Shown: positions 53,435 through 62,810, counted from the stretch's first letter. The stretch is DNA of 64,000 nt from Lachnospiraceae bacterium (GCA_910575155.1 CAJTDX010000001.1:62001-126000); one strand, 5' to 3'. The notes: generated by a model from the sequence alone, not told the origin. Made by a program: numbers and translations.

Positions 53435-53569
53435 ATACGTCTCCTTAAATACATAGAATTAAACATCATCGCGTGGCAGGGTCTTTCCTGTAAGAATCGA
53501 GGATTCCTCTTCCCCTGCCTGCGCGCCAAGCACAATTGCGAAGCAATATTTTACCTCTTGTGCGAGTGC

Positions 53570-53649
53570 GCATATTTCTTTTTCGCCGCAGTGCGATAAT
53601 TGTTTTTTATTTTACAGGGAATCCGAAGAAATCTCCCATAAAATAAAAA
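53570..53649. repeat. Dispersed repeat, copy B
   Basis: This is the second copy of the repeat at 45812-45893, with GCATATTTCTTTT, GCAGTGCGAT, ATTGTTTTTTATTTTA and a hairpin around GGGAATCCGAAG. It lies between the 3' end of the HU gene and rqcP, directly after a weak stem near 53650-53677. The rest of 53435-53569 shows short palindromes but no gene. Confidence 0.8.
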
Positions 53650-53692
53650 GAGGACCTTCTCTCGAAAGCCCTCCGTAATGTCATAAACTTAA

Positions 53693-53968
53693 TTATGCGT
53701 TAACCATATCCTTCAAAGCTTTTCCCGCCTTAAATTTCGGCGCCCTGGACGCCGGGATCTTCATCTCCTTACCGCTCTGAGGATTCCTTCCAACTCTTGC
53801 TGCTCTTTCAGAAACTTCAAATGTTCCAAATCCAACTAACTGGATCTTCTCTCCTTTTTTCAATTCCTCAGCTACAACATCTGTAAAAGCCTTCAATGCT
53901 TTCTCTGCATCTTTCTTGGATAATTCGGTTTTGTCAGCAATTGCTGCAACTAATTCTGTTTTGTTCAT
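53693..53968 (-). CDS. hup: HU-type nucleoid protein
   Basis: This 91-residue histone-like protein bends DNA and compacts the nucleoid. It has N-terminal helices (MNKTELVAAIADKTELSKKDAEKALKAF in two parts), the beta saddle IQLVGFGTFEV, and the DNA-binding arm with the signature GRNPQSGKEMKIPASRAPKF. The length is exact for HU. Its promoter is at 54157-54185, leaving a leader of about 180 bases. Confidence 0.96.
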   Translation of the reverse strand: MNKTELVAAIADKTELSKKDAEKALKAFTDVVAEELKKGEKIQLVGFGTFEVSERAARVGRNPQSGKEMKIPASRAPKFKAGKALKDMVNA

Positions 53969-54156
53969 GACAAAGTTCCTCCTCTGGATTTCTCTCTAAA
54001 AATATTATTTCGGCCCGCTTACCTGGAAAGCCTTTGCTTCCACAGTAAGGATGGCTATTCAGACTGTCTCACGGCCAGATAGCACATTACAGAAATTCTA
54101 TCAAAGTAACCGATTTTTCCATTCAAAATTACTCTTCAAGATTACCTACACACATA

Positions 54157-54185
54157 TTTATACTTGTTTTTGAATTGTTTGTCAA
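54157..54185 (-). promoter_or_regulatory. Strong promoter of the HU gene
   Basis: On the minus strand TTGACA (54185-54180), 17 bases and TATAAA (54162-54157) are nearly consensus. The leader between it and the gene (about 53969-54150) holds no gene, but it has GC-rich segments that could fold. Confidence 0.8.
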
Positions 54186-54331
54186 GGAATTTTCCATGTT
54201 TGCCAAAGAATTTTGTAACCATTGAACCATCCGTCATACAATCAGTGAATCAAGCTTGTATGAATGTACAAACGATTCGGCTAAACTGTGACAAAATTTT
54301 ACCTCTGGTTTCCGTTTACTGTCATATATCC

Positions 54332-54363
54332 AAAAAACCTGCCGCATCTGCGGCAGGTTTTTT
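54332..54363 (-). terminator. Bidirectional terminator after the phosphohexomutase gene
   Basis: The 15-bp arms AAAAAACCTGCCGCA/TGCGGCAGGTTTTTT with a 2-base loop form a perfect hairpin with T-runs on both strands. Confidence 0.9.
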
Positions 54364-54455
54364 GGGCATATTGACTTTATATTTCAGACGTTTCTGTTAC
54401 AGAAAACAGAAAAATCTCGGAACAAAATACCGTTCTCTGTAAAAAAGCAAAGAAA

Positions 54456-56189
54456 TTACAACATCTCATTGATCATGGAAAGCACTTCTTTTCCAAGCTT
54501 TTCAGATTTATCATCTGCATCCACGAGAGAAGTTCCCTTTACGCCATAGTAAAATTTAACCTTTGGCTCTGTACCAGACGGCCTTACGCACACCCATGCG
54601 TCATCGCAGAGATCATAATAGAGCACGTTGGAAGCGGGAAGTCCGGTAGGCTGTGTCGCGCCTGTTTCCATATTCTTTATGGTGTCCGTCTTGTAATCTC
54701 TTGCGGAAACCACCTGATAAGCGCCGATTTTGGCGGGCGTATGTTCTCTTAACGTATTCATGATTTCCTGAATCTTCTCCAGCCCCTCGATTCCTTTTAA
54801 GGTAATGGCTTTTACATCATCCTTATAGTAGCCATAACGTTCATACATAGCAATCATAGCGTCCCATAAGGTCATATTTTTAGTCTTATAATAAGCGGCC
54901 GCTTCACACAATGTCATAGAAGCCACCACAGCGTCTTTATCTCTTGCATAAGTTCCGGTCAGGCAGCCGTAGCTTTCCTCCATACCAAAAAGATATGTTC
55001 CTTTGCCGGTATTCTCAAATTCCAGAATCTTCTGTCCGATAAATTTAAATCCGGTGAGCACTTCTACCAGGGCAATTCCATAATATTTGGCGATTGCATC
55101 CGCCATATTTGTGGAAACGATGGACTTAATAAACGCTCCGTCTTCTGGAAGCCCTTCCTTCTCTTTTCTCTGGCTGATCACATAATCTCCAATCAGGCAT
55201 CCGGACATATTTCCGGTAAGACTGTGGTATTCGCCTGTCTGCGCATCCTTGACATACACGCCGAGACGGTCTGCATCCGGATCGGTTGCCAGAATCAGGT
55301 CCGCATCCACTTCTTTTCCAAGCTTTAAGCCAAGCTGGAACGCCTCTTCTGCCTCCGGATTTGGATAACTTACGGTTGGGAACTCGCCGTCCGGCAATTC
55401 CTGCTCAGGTACTACATAAACATGTTCAAAGCCAAGCTCTTTCAACACGCGGCGTACCGGAATATTTCCTGTTCCATGAAGAGGGGTGTACACAATTTTC
55501 AAATCCTTTGCCACTGCGTCGATACAATCCTGGCGAAGTACCAGGCTCTTCAATTCTTCTATATAAGGATCGTCAATATCCCTGCCAATAACGGTATAAA
55601 GTCCTGCCGCCTCTGCCTCCTGCTTATCCATAGTTTTCACCGTGCTATAATCGGTTACTTTCTTAACCTCATCCATAATGCCCTTGTCATGAGGCGGGGT
55701 AATCTGGGCGCCGTCCTCCCAATATACCTTATATCCATTATATTCCGGGGGATTGTGGCTGGCGGTAATATTGATTCCCGCGATACATCCCAGTCTGCGC
55801 ACTGCATAAGACAGTTCCGGCGTTGGTCTTAAAGATTCAAATACATAAGCTTTGATTCCATTTGCCGCAAGGCAGAGAGCTGCTTCATCTGCAAACTCCG
55901 GAGACATTCTTCTGGAATCGTAGGCAATTGCAACCCCTTTTGCCTGTCCATTTACTGAGGCTATATAATTGGCGAGTCCCTGAGTTGCCTTGCGCACGGT
56001 ATAGATGTTCATACGGTTCGTTCCTGCTCCAATGACTCCTCTCAGTCCCGCTGTGCCAAATTCCAGATCCATATAGAAACGTTCCTCAATTTCTTTTTCA
56101 TCATCTGCAATCCCCTGAAGCTCCGCCTGAACTGCCTCGTCAAAATAAGGGTTATTCAACCATTCATTGTAAAGTTTCCTGTAATCCAT
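54456..56189 (-). CDS. Phosphoglucomutase / phosphomannomutase
   Basis: This 577-residue alpha-D-phosphohexomutase interconverts hexose 1- and 6-phosphates. The phospho-Ser loop is ITASHNPPEYNGYK, the metal loop ATDPDADRLGV, the sugar-binding loop FGMEESYG and the phosphate-binding loop VRPSGTEPKVKFY. The length and GTAGLRGVIGAGTNRMN match the PgcA type of Firmicutes. It links glucose from the glycosidases above to UDP-glucose and wall precursors. GGAGGAAG precedes ATG. It appears to be transcribed alone. Confidence 0.94.
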   Translation of the reverse strand: MDYRKLYNEWLNNPYFDEAVQAELQGIADDEKEIEERFYMDLEFGTAGLRGVIGAGTNRMNIYTVRKATQGLANYIASVNGQAKGVAIAYDSRRMSPEFADEAALCLAANGIKAYVFESLRPTPELSYAVRRLGCIAGINITASHNPPEYNGYKVYWEDGAQITPPHDKGIMDEVKKVTDYSTVKTMDKQEAEAAGLYTVIGRDIDDPYIEELKSLVLRQDCIDAVAKDLKIVYTPLHGTGNIPVRRVLKELGFEHVYVVPEQELPDGEFPTVSYPNPEAEEAFQLGLKLGKEVDADLILATDPDADRLGVYVKDAQTGEYHSLTGNMSGCLIGDYVISQRKEKEGLPEDGAFIKSIVSTNMADAIAKYYGIALVEVLTGFKFIGQKILEFENTGKGTYLFGMEESYGCLTGTYARDKDAVVASMTLCEAAAYYKTKNMTLWDAMIAMYERYGYYKDDVKAITLKGIEGLEKIQEIMNTLREHTPAKIGAYQVVSARDYKTDTIKNMETGATQPTGLPASNVLYYDLCDDAWVCVRPSGTEPKVKFYYGVKGTSLVDADDKSEKLGKEVLSMINEML

Positions 56190-56322
56190 TTTCTTCCTCC
56201 TTACATTATTTCAGTATCTCAAATCACTCATAACCATAATTCTATCATACTTCATGAGATGATTTTTCTCAACTGTTTTTTGCGATTATGTTCGTTTTTC
56301 TCAGCAGCTCATTCTGTTTCTC

Positions 56323-57831
56323 TCAAACGCCGCCGTCGATTCTTCCGCTGCCAGTACGATCGTCGTCAGTTCCATTCTGATCACCGGAATTGCCGCTGCC
56401 ATTTCCATTATTGTCATTGGAATTATTATTGTTGCTGTTATTATTATTGTTATTGTTGTTATTGCTATTATTATTGCTATTGTTATTGCTGTTATTGTTC
56501 CGGTTATTATTATTGCTGTTACTGTTGTTTCGATTGTTATTATTGTTGCTGTTATTATTATTGTTATTACTGTTATTATTATTGTTGTTATTGTTCGTTA
56601 TATTATTTCTGTTGTTATTTGTCGTATTACCATTACTGTTATTATTGTTTGTTATATTGTTCCTGTTGTTATTTGTCGTATTGCCATTATTGTTATTATT
56701 GTTTGTTGTATTGTTCCTGTTGTTATTGTTCTCCGTTGTATTATTGCTGTCATTATCGGATTTTGCTCCGGAAGTGGAAATCGTCTCGTCCTTCTCCTCT
56801 TCTTCCTCACGGGTCATTTCAATGGAAATCTCTGCGGTTGCGGAGTTTACAATCAGCGTCCTTTTCCAGTCCGTATACCCCTCTGCCTCCGCTGTCAGCC
56901 GATGGGCTCCATAAGTCACCTCGACAGCCTGGCCGAGCTGCACCTGTTCTCCGTCCAGTTTCACCACAGCGTTTTCCGGCGTCGCTTTGAACTGTATCTG
57001 ACAGATCTTCGGACCTTCTCCTTTCAGTTCATCCAGATTTACCTTCAGCTCACGATTTGCCTCCACGGTAATATTCCTGCTTCCGCCATAACCATTATTG
57101 GCTACTGCAAGAAGATATGTTCCTTCCGGTACCTCAATGCGCATCTGGGGCGTAATTTTTTTCGACAATATATTCCCGATGGTAATATATCCGCCCTGGA
57201 ACAGCTCTGTATTTTCCAGCACTACCGTTCCATGTCCTGTCGTCACCTGGATCACATAGATCTGCTGTCCTATGCCTTTCATACATATCGTATCCTGCTC
57301 ACTGATCTCAGACACAGAAATCTTGCTGTTTTCATGGTATATCAGCAGGTTTTCATCAAAATAATAACTTTCGTTTCCCACTGTCAGGGACTTCATCTCT
57401 TTGTCCAGGGTATAGCGGTACAGGTCGTCATATGAGAACGCCTCCGCGGAAATCTGTACAGTGGCCAGCGTCTCTTTCTTCTCTTCGATCGTAACCAGCT
57501 CTCCCAGTTCCAACTGCTCTATGGTCAGGTTATCGCCATATTTATTCTTAATGTAAGTTCCTCCTGTGTAGCTATAGGGCTTTTCTTTGGTTGTTTTGCA
57601 GTCGCGCAGCGTCAAAAGCCGGTGATCCGTGTCAATACCTGTCACCGCATACAATGCCTGCGGATCCTGTTTCTCTTCCTCTACCTGTATGTCCTCAGAC
57701 GCTTTTGTTTCTTCTCTTTTTACATAAACCTCGCTGCCATCTGTAATCTTTTTTTTCTTTTCCCCGCAGCCCGCTGCCGTAATAAGAAACAGCAGCAGCA
57801 GAAGCAGAATCTGTCCTTTTCTCTTTCGCAA
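56323..57831 (-). CDS. PEGA-domain lipoprotein with long poly-Asn tail
   Basis: This 502-residue lipoprotein has the lipobox ITAAGC at about residue 22. Two beta-rich regions (about 60-270) of unknown family are followed by a PEGA domain (about 275-340: IQFKATPENAVVKLDGEQV, YGAHRLTAEAEGYTDWKR), a cell-surface beta domain. From about 350 to the end the sequence is mostly Asn with Thr, Ser, Arg and Gly (NNNNSNGN-type), ending in an acidic Gly-rich tip. The start codon is TTG with AGGAGGAA. The tail is coded by AAT/AAC triplets, which are prone to slippage. It lies 19 bases after the CotS-like gene, so a spore-surface role is possible. Confidence 0.8.
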   Translation of the reverse strand: MRKRKGQILLLLLLFLITAAGCGEKKKKITDGSEVYVKREETKASEDIQVEEEKQDPQALYAVTGIDTDHRLLTLRDCKTTKEKPYSYTGGTYIKNKYGDNLTIEQLELGELVTIEEKKETLATVQISAEAFSYDDLYRYTLDKEMKSLTVGNESYYFDENLLIYHENSKISVSEISEQDTICMKGIGQQIYVIQVTTGHGTVVLENTELFQGGYITIGNILSKKITPQMRIEVPEGTYLLAVANNGYGGSRNITVEANRELKVNLDELKGEGPKICQIQFKATPENAVVKLDGEQVQLGQAVEVTYGAHRLTAEAEGYTDWKRTLIVNSATAEISIEMTREEEEEKDETISTSGAKSDNDSNNTTENNNNRNNTTNNNNNNGNTTNNNRNNITNNNNSNGNTTNNNRNNITNNNNNNNNSNNNNNNSNNNNNRNNSNSNNNNRNNNSNNNSNNNSNNNNNNNNNSNNNNSNDNNGNGSGNSGDQNGTDDDRTGSGRIDGGV

Positions 57832-57850
57832 CTTTATTCCTCCTAAACTT

Positions 57851-58894
57851 TTATGTTCTGATCAGATGGAGAAAATTCTCCCTGTCTTCATTTTGATGTA
57901 TAAATTTCTGCAGCTTTTCCAGATTTCTTCCGCAAACCCATGCCTTACTGGTATTAAAATAATGATTGGCAATCTTCCAGAATTTTTCAGGATAGGCAAG
58001 ACGGATATAAAGCTGCTTCATCTCCGGACGGCTCAGCGTTCTTACATCATTATAAGCCTTCAACATATCCATGCCAAGACCCATATTCCAATTATGTTTT
58101 TCCAGAATCTTACGCATAAAATTCCCCAAATCCGCTGCCTGCACATCGTAAGACGCTTTTTCAAAATTGAGGACGGCCATGCCTTTGCGCAGAAAAATTA
58201 CATTATGCTGATTGTAATCGCCATGGCAGATTCCATAAATGCCCTGCCGTTCCTCCGCAGCTTCTCCGCTGCACAATTCCTGCTGCAGTGCGACTATATT
58301 CCGCGCCTCCTCATAGAAGATCTCAAAACTGCGGAGAAATTCCATCTCAAAATCACTTTTCTTTTTACGGTTAAAAATAAAATTCCGAACTTTCTTTAAC
58401 TCTCTGGTATGCCTGTCATTTTCCTGAAGCAGACTATCGTCTTTAATCTGAAGATAGTCCGGGATTTCTTCCGGAAACGTTCTGAGAATGCTATGTATAT
58501 CTGCAAGCTGCCGAATGGCACGTAAAATATCTTCCCGGCTTTTAGTATCGCATTCTCTGCCCTCGTACCAGTCGCGCACCATATAGACGGTTCCATCTAC
58601 ATCTCTGGCAAGGGTTTTTTCCTCACTGGTCCGCACAATGCAGTCCACCTGTTCTTGTCCATGCTCTGTCAAAAACTGCAGAAGACGGTACAAAAAATCA
58701 GCTCTGCCTTCCGAACCTCTGTATTCTTTTAAAATTTTTAGTCCCTGGCTGGTGTCGCAAATCAATGCGCCTCTGCCCTTTACCGTCTGTTTTACCTCAA
58801 ACGGGTACTGTTCCAGAATCAGATTTTCTCGATTAAACACATAAACCCCTCCACCATGATATTCACAAATCCATTTCTTGTGTCTTTCTATCAT
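57851..58894 (-). CDS. CotS-like spore coat kinase-fold protein
   Basis: This 347-residue protein has the aminoglycoside phosphotransferase fold of the CotS/YutH family found in spore coats. The ATP-binding N-lobe spans about 30-115 (GLKILKEYRGSEGRADFLYRL, VYMVRDWYEGREC). The catalytic loop is ICHGDYNQHNVIF. The metal-binding Asp is replaced in AVLNFEKASYDVQAADLGNFM (NFE for the usual DFD). It continues as FMRKILEKHNWNMG. The replacement may mean weak or no kinase activity. From memory, clostridial CotS homologues often share it. It follows cca by 18 bases. Confidence 0.8.
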   Translation of the reverse strand: MIERHKKWICEYHGGGVYVFNRENLILEQYPFEVKQTVKGRGALICDTSQGLKILKEYRGSEGRADFLYRLLQFLTEHGQEQVDCIVRTSEEKTLARDVDGTVYMVRDWYEGRECDTKSREDILRAIRQLADIHSILRTFPEEIPDYLQIKDDSLLQENDRHTRELKKVRNFIFNRKKKSDFEMEFLRSFEIFYEEARNIVALQQELCSGEAAEERQGIYGICHGDYNQHNVIFLRKGMAVLNFEKASYDVQAADLGNFMRKILEKHNWNMGLGMDMLKAYNDVRTLSRPEMKQLYIRLAYPEKFWKIANHYFNTSKAWVCGRNLEKLQKFIHQNEDRENFLHLIRT

Positions 58895-58912
58895 ATGTGA
58901 AGAGGTTGCATT

Positions 58913-60250
58913 CTATTCTGCTTTTTGTTCTGTTTTTATCAAATTCATTAAAATCTCCCTGGTATTGTCCTCGGGATACTCCAGGACATGCATCAGAAGA
59001 TGGTTTAATGCCACTCCGATTTCCTTTCCGCGCTCCAGTCCCAGCTCCATCATGTCAAGCCCGTTCACTGCAAGATCTTTAATGTCAAGGCATTGTTTTT
59101 TTTCCAGAATCTCCTGGTACAACGCCTGATATTCATCAATCAGCCCCAGTTTCTCCCTGCGCCTGTAATTATTTTTTGCCAGAGTATCGGCGCGTTTCAC
59201 TTCAAACAGTGCCGGATACTGTTCCTGTCCCACCCGGTGAATGGCGCGGCGGACTGAAGATTCCTTCAGCGAAGGTCTGTCATCATGCCATTGAATCAGC
59301 GCCGTCACTCTGCGGATGGTATCGTTGTCAAATTTTAAACGGCGAAGTATCGTTTTCGCTATTCTGGCTCCTTCTGTCGGATGTCCTAAAAAATGATAGA
59401 TGCCGTTTTCATCTACCGTTTTGCAAAGCGGCTTTCCTACGTCATGCAAAAGCATGGTAAGACGCAAAACCTTATCCGGGCGGATATTCTGCATTGCCAA
59501 AATAGTATGTTCTCCTACATTGTAGCGGTGATAGCGGTTGTTCTGGGGCGTGCGCATCATCTCGTCAAATTCCGGCAGAAAGACGCGGCTCATCCCTGTC
59601 TCATACACAGTCCGCATTTCCTCCGGGTGTTCGGAAACCAGCAGCTTTACCAGCTCAGCCTGAATCCGTTCTGCGCTGATTTTCGCCAGATCAGAGGCAA
59701 ACTCTGAAATTGCCGCTCTGGTATGTTCCTCAATGGTAAATCCAAGCTGCGCCGCAAACCTTACCGCGCGCATCATCCGCAACGCGTCTTCCGTAAACCG
59801 GTGTTCCGGCTTCCCCACACAGCGGATTATCTGATTCTTAATATCTTCCATTCCGCCAAATGCATCGATCAGACCTTCCGTCTCATTGTACGCCATGGCA
59901 TTAATGGTAAAATCCCTTCGTTTCAGGTCTTCCAGCAAATCAGAGGTAAATATGACTTCTCTGGGATGCCTCTGGTCCTCATATTCTCCGTCAATCCGGT
60001 AGGTAGTCACCTCGAAGCCTTCTTTTCCTTCCATGACCGTAACCGTACCATGCAGAATTCCCGTATCAACCGTTTTGGGAAAAAGCTGCTTTACCTGCCA
60101 GGGTGACGCCGAAGTAGTAATATCCCAATCGCCAGGAACCCTTCCCAGTATAGAATCTCTGACACAACCGCCAACAGCATATGCTTCATAACCGGCACAG
60201 ACCAGTGTGTCGATGATATATTTCACTTTTCCGGGTAACTGAATCGTCAT
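58913..60250 (-). CDS. cca: CCA-adding tRNA nucleotidyltransferase
   Basis: This 445-residue enzyme adds or repairs the 3' CCA of tRNAs, needed here because tRNA-Tyr at 25768 encodes no CCA. The class II head has AVGGCVRDSILGRVPGDWDIT with the two catalytic Asp, the motif RRDFTINAMAYN and EDALRMMRAVRFAAQLGF. A C-terminal HD domain (LTMLLHDVGKPLCKT, HPTEGARIA) adds phosphatase-like metal binding. I chose ATG 60250, since the upstream frame overlaps the end of yqeY. Confidence 0.93.
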   Translation of the reverse strand: MTIQLPGKVKYIIDTLVCAGYEAYAVGGCVRDSILGRVPGDWDITTSASPWQVKQLFPKTVDTGILHGTVTVMEGKEGFEVTTYRIDGEYEDQRHPREVIFTSDLLEDLKRRDFTINAMAYNETEGLIDAFGGMEDIKNQIIRCVGKPEHRFTEDALRMMRAVRFAAQLGFTIEEHTRAAISEFASDLAKISAERIQAELVKLLVSEHPEEMRTVYETGMSRVFLPEFDEMMRTPQNNRYHRYNVGEHTILAMQNIRPDKVLRLTMLLHDVGKPLCKTVDENGIYHFLGHPTEGARIAKTILRRLKFDNDTIRRVTALIQWHDDRPSLKESSVRRAIHRVGQEQYPALFEVKRADTLAKNNYRRREKLGLIDEYQALYQEILEKKQCLDIKDLAVNGLDMMELGLERGKEIGVALNHLLMHVLEYPEDNTREILMNLIKTEQKAE

Positions 60251-60266
60251 TTTCCACGCCTGCTTT

Positions 60267-60704
60267 CTACTGACAAAGTTTTGCAACCACCTGGTTGATT
60301 ACCTTTCCGTCCGCTTTGCCTTTTAATTCCGCCATAACTGCCTTCATAATCTGACCTTTATTTTTCGTTGCCACTATTTCTGCGAACTTTTCGGTAATAT
60401 AGTGTTCTACCTCTTCTTCCGACATCATCTGCGGCGCATATTCTTTAATCACATCGTGGCGGAGCTGGTATTCTTCCTGTAAATCAACGCGCTCTGCCGG
60501 ACAGGTGTCAAGCTGTTCCTTTGCCGTTTTAAGTTCCTTTAAAATCACGCGGTCCACCAGGGCTTCCGGGATGTCCTCACGGCACCCTTCGTCAATGGCT
60601 GCCTTTTTCACCGCCGATACCAGCGCAGAAATCGCGTCCTTTCTTCCTTTATTTTTTGCCTTCATGGCTGCAATCATATCTCCCTGAAGGGTCTTGATAT
60701 CCAT
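60267..60704 (-). CDS. YqeY / GatB-tail family protein
   Basis: This 145-residue helical protein has the YqeY domain (DIKTLQGDMIAAMKAKNKGRKDAISALVSAVK, then KGQIMKAVMAELKGKADGKVINQVVAKLC). The domain resembles the tRNA-binding tail of GatB. Stand-alone members have no firm function. The length is typical. It lies 16 bases before cca. Confidence 0.9.
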   Translation of the reverse strand: MDIKTLQGDMIAAMKAKNKGRKDAISALVSAVKKAAIDEGCREDIPEALVDRVILKELKTAKEQLDTCPAERVDLQEEYQLRHDVIKEYAPQMMSEEEVEHYITEKFAEIVATKNKGQIMKAVMAELKGKADGKVINQVVAKLCQ

Positions 60705-60748
60705 AGTTGTGTTTCCTCCTGTTCATGTAATTATTTACAGCATGTCCC

Positions 60749-62077
60749 TTATAATACCCGCCGCACTGTAATAATTGGACGGTACGTTGCATTGTCGTAT
60801 GCTACGATTCCATATGCTGTTCCTTTGGCGTGGACAATCTGTCCATTTCCCATATAGATTGCCACATGGCCGTTATAACAAATCAGGTCTCCCGCCTGGG
60901 CGTTGGCATAACTGACTTCCCTGCCAACAGAACGCTGGGAATAAGAATAACTGGGAATGCTGATTCCAAAATGCGCGTACACATAACTGGTGAATCCGCT
61001 GCAGTCCGCGCCGGTATTGGGATCTTTTCCGCCCCAGACATAGGGATTCCCCACAAAGTTCATGGCATATTGAACCACTGAGCTGCCGCTTACGCCAGTA
61101 GAATAATCAGGGTTTTTATTGCCGCTGTCTGACGCTGCCGGCGGGGCTTCCTGGCTGCCGTTCTCTTCAGTTCCTGCATTTCCTGAATTTCCTGAAGAGC
61201 TGCTGTCATCGTCCGCTTCGTCAGAACTGTCAGTTCTTGTGTTATTCTGCGCCACCTGACTCTGCCGGCGGGCAATTTCCTGACGTTCCCGCTCCTGCTG
61301 CGCCAAACGCTCCTGGCGTTCCCGTTCTTCGCGTTCCCGGCGTTCCCGCTCTTCACGCTCATTTTCCTGGGCAATAATAACATTCTGCGCGTTAATGGTG
61401 TCCTGATACTGGGCTGCCAGAGACTGGGCTTCTGCCAGAAGATGGTCAAAATTTGTGGATTCCTCTTTCTTCTGTGCAATTACCACACGATAATTTTCTT
61501 CCGCCGCCTGAAACTCCTGCCGCTTCTGTTCCAGCGCCGCAACTTCTTTCTTCTGCTGCTTCTGCAGTTTGGCCACCTGCTTTTTGGTAGTCTCATACTG
61601 GGTCAGAAGATTTCTGTCATAATCATATACCTGATTGACATACTCCACACGGTTCAAAAGATCGGCAATGCTTCTGGATTCCAGGATACTGGTGAGCATG
61701 GCGCTGTCGCCTTTTTCATACATAAAGCGAATCCGAAGCTTCATGGCCTCATACTGGTTCTTTTCATCCTCTTTCGCCTGTTTTAAATTCTCCTTCGTCT
61801 GCGCAAGCTCGTCCTGCTTGATCGAAAGCTCCTCCTCCAGAGTGGACAATTCTACAATAACATTTACAAGCTCCGCATCCAGTGCATTAATCTCTTCCTG
61901 AAGCTGCCCTTGTTCCTGTTCAATATTATCTATTTCATTCTGTTTCGACTTTAAATTTTCTTCTGCTCTTTTCTTGGCGTTTTCTGCCTCTGACTTCTTG
62001 TCCGCTAAGGCAACGTTAAACTGTGAAATCCCCATAGCAGCTACCAGCAATACCGCAATCAGCTTCTTTGATCTCAT
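60749..62077 (-). CDS. Secreted NlpC/P60 peptidoglycan hydrolase with coiled coil
   Basis: This 442-residue protein has a signal peptide (1-25, ending NVALA). A long coiled coil (about 28-270, rich in Glu/Gln/Lys) includes an EREERERREREE-type block of the kind found in PcsB/CwlO proteins. An acidic Ser-rich linker follows. The C-terminal NlpC/P60 domain (about 325-442) has the catalytic Cys in GADCSGFTSYVYAHFG and His in CYNGHVAIYMG and QIVHAKG. It cuts stem peptides (gamma-D-Glu-diamino acid bond in the family) during growth and division. In related proteins the coiled coil contacts FtsEX. A promoter TTGCTA-17-TATAAT lies upstream. Confidence 0.9.
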   Translation of the reverse strand: MRSKKLIAVLLVAAMGISQFNVALADKKSEAENAKKRAEENLKSKQNEIDNIEQEQGQLQEEINALDAELVNVIVELSTLEEELSIKQDELAQTKENLKQAKEDEKNQYEAMKLRIRFMYEKGDSAMLTSILESRSIADLLNRVEYVNQVYDYDRNLLTQYETTKKQVAKLQKQQKKEVAALEQKRQEFQAAEENYRVVIAQKKEESTNFDHLLAEAQSLAAQYQDTINAQNVIIAQENEREERERREREERERQERLAQQERERQEIARRQSQVAQNNTRTDSSDEADDDSSSSGNSGNAGTEENGSQEAPPAASDSGNKNPDYSTGVSGSSVVQYAMNFVGNPYVWGGKDPNTGADCSGFTSYVYAHFGISIPSYSYSQRSVGREVSYANAQAGDLICYNGHVAIYMGNGQIVHAKGTAYGIVAYDNATYRPIITVRRVL

Positions 62078-62180
62078 AAACAGGGGCTCCTTTCTGAATC
62101 TGTTTTATTCACAAGTGATTATAACATCATATTACCCGGATAGCAACCAGTGAACATTTGAATTTTTGTGGAATTTTAAA

Positions 62181-62211
62181 GACAAGCCCCCATATTTTAT
62201 GGGGGCTTGTC
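62181..62211 (-). terminator. Terminator of hpf
   Basis: The stem GACAAGCCCCCATA/TATGGGGGCTTGTC touches the hpf stop codon and is followed on the minus strand by a short T-rich tract. Confidence 0.7.
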
Positions 62212-62212
62212 C

Positions 62213-62740
62213 TCAGAATTCCGGTTCAATCAGACCGTATGTACTTCCTTTTCTCTTATAAACAACATTCACCTGCTCTGTCTCTGCATTTTGGAACACA
62301 AAAAAATTATGACCCAACAGCTCCATCTGCACACAGGCGTCCTCCGGATACATCGGCTTCATGCCGAAGCGCTTGGTACGTATGATCTTAACGTCTTCAT
62401 CGTCTTCCACTTCTTTATCAATATATTCCTTCTGGAAATTAGGCGCTGACTGCTTCTGATCCACAATTTTGTTCTTATATTTCTTCAACTGCCGTTCAAT
62501 GACTTCTTCCACCAGATCTATAGAAACATACATATCATTGCTAACCTGCTCTGAACGGATAATGTTACCTTTTACCGGAATGGTAACTTCAATCTTCTGG
62601 CGTTCCTTTTCTACGCTCAAGGTTACGAGAATGTCAGTATCCGGAGTAAAATATCTCTCTAATTTAGATAATTTATCCTCAACTGCCTGTTTTAAGCCTG
62701 CGGTCACTTCAATATTTTTTCCACTGATTGTAATCTGCAT
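62213..62740 (-). CDS. hpf: Ribosome hibernation promoting factor, long form
   Basis: This 175-residue protein inactivates ribosomes in stationary phase by pairing them into 100S dimers. The N-terminal beta-alpha domain (about 1-95: MQITISGKNIEVTAGLKQAVEDKLSKLERYF in parts) binds the 30S. The C-terminal dimerisation domain (about 115-175) has IIRTKRFGMKPMYPEDACVQMELLGHNFFVF. AAGGGGG precedes ATG 62740. An in-frame TTG three codons earlier is a less likely start. Confidence 0.94.
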   Translation of the reverse strand: MQITISGKNIEVTAGLKQAVEDKLSKLERYFTPDTDILVTLSVEKERQKIEVTIPVKGNIIRSEQVSNDMYVSIDLVEEVIERQLKKYKNKIVDQKQSAPNFQKEYIDKEVEDDEDVKIIRTKRFGMKPMYPEDACVQMELLGHNFFVFQNAETEQVNVVYKRKGSTYGLIEPEF

Positions 62741-62781
62741 GGTGTCCAACCCCCTTGATGTTTATTTTTCTGAATATAGGT

Positions 62782-62810
62782 ATTATAGCATACTTGTCTT
62801 TTCAATACAA
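62782..62810 (-). promoter_or_regulatory. Promoter of hpf
   Basis: On the minus strand TTGTAT (62810-62805), 17 bases and a perfect TATAAT (62787-62782) lie about 42 bases before the start. Confidence 0.6.

Noticed and set aside
56259-56990. Plus-strand Cys/Tyr-rich and Leu-rich frames opposite the poly-Asn tail
   Set aside because: They are the complement of AAT/AAC triplets (poly-Leu, poly-Cys/Tyr) and have no start signal.
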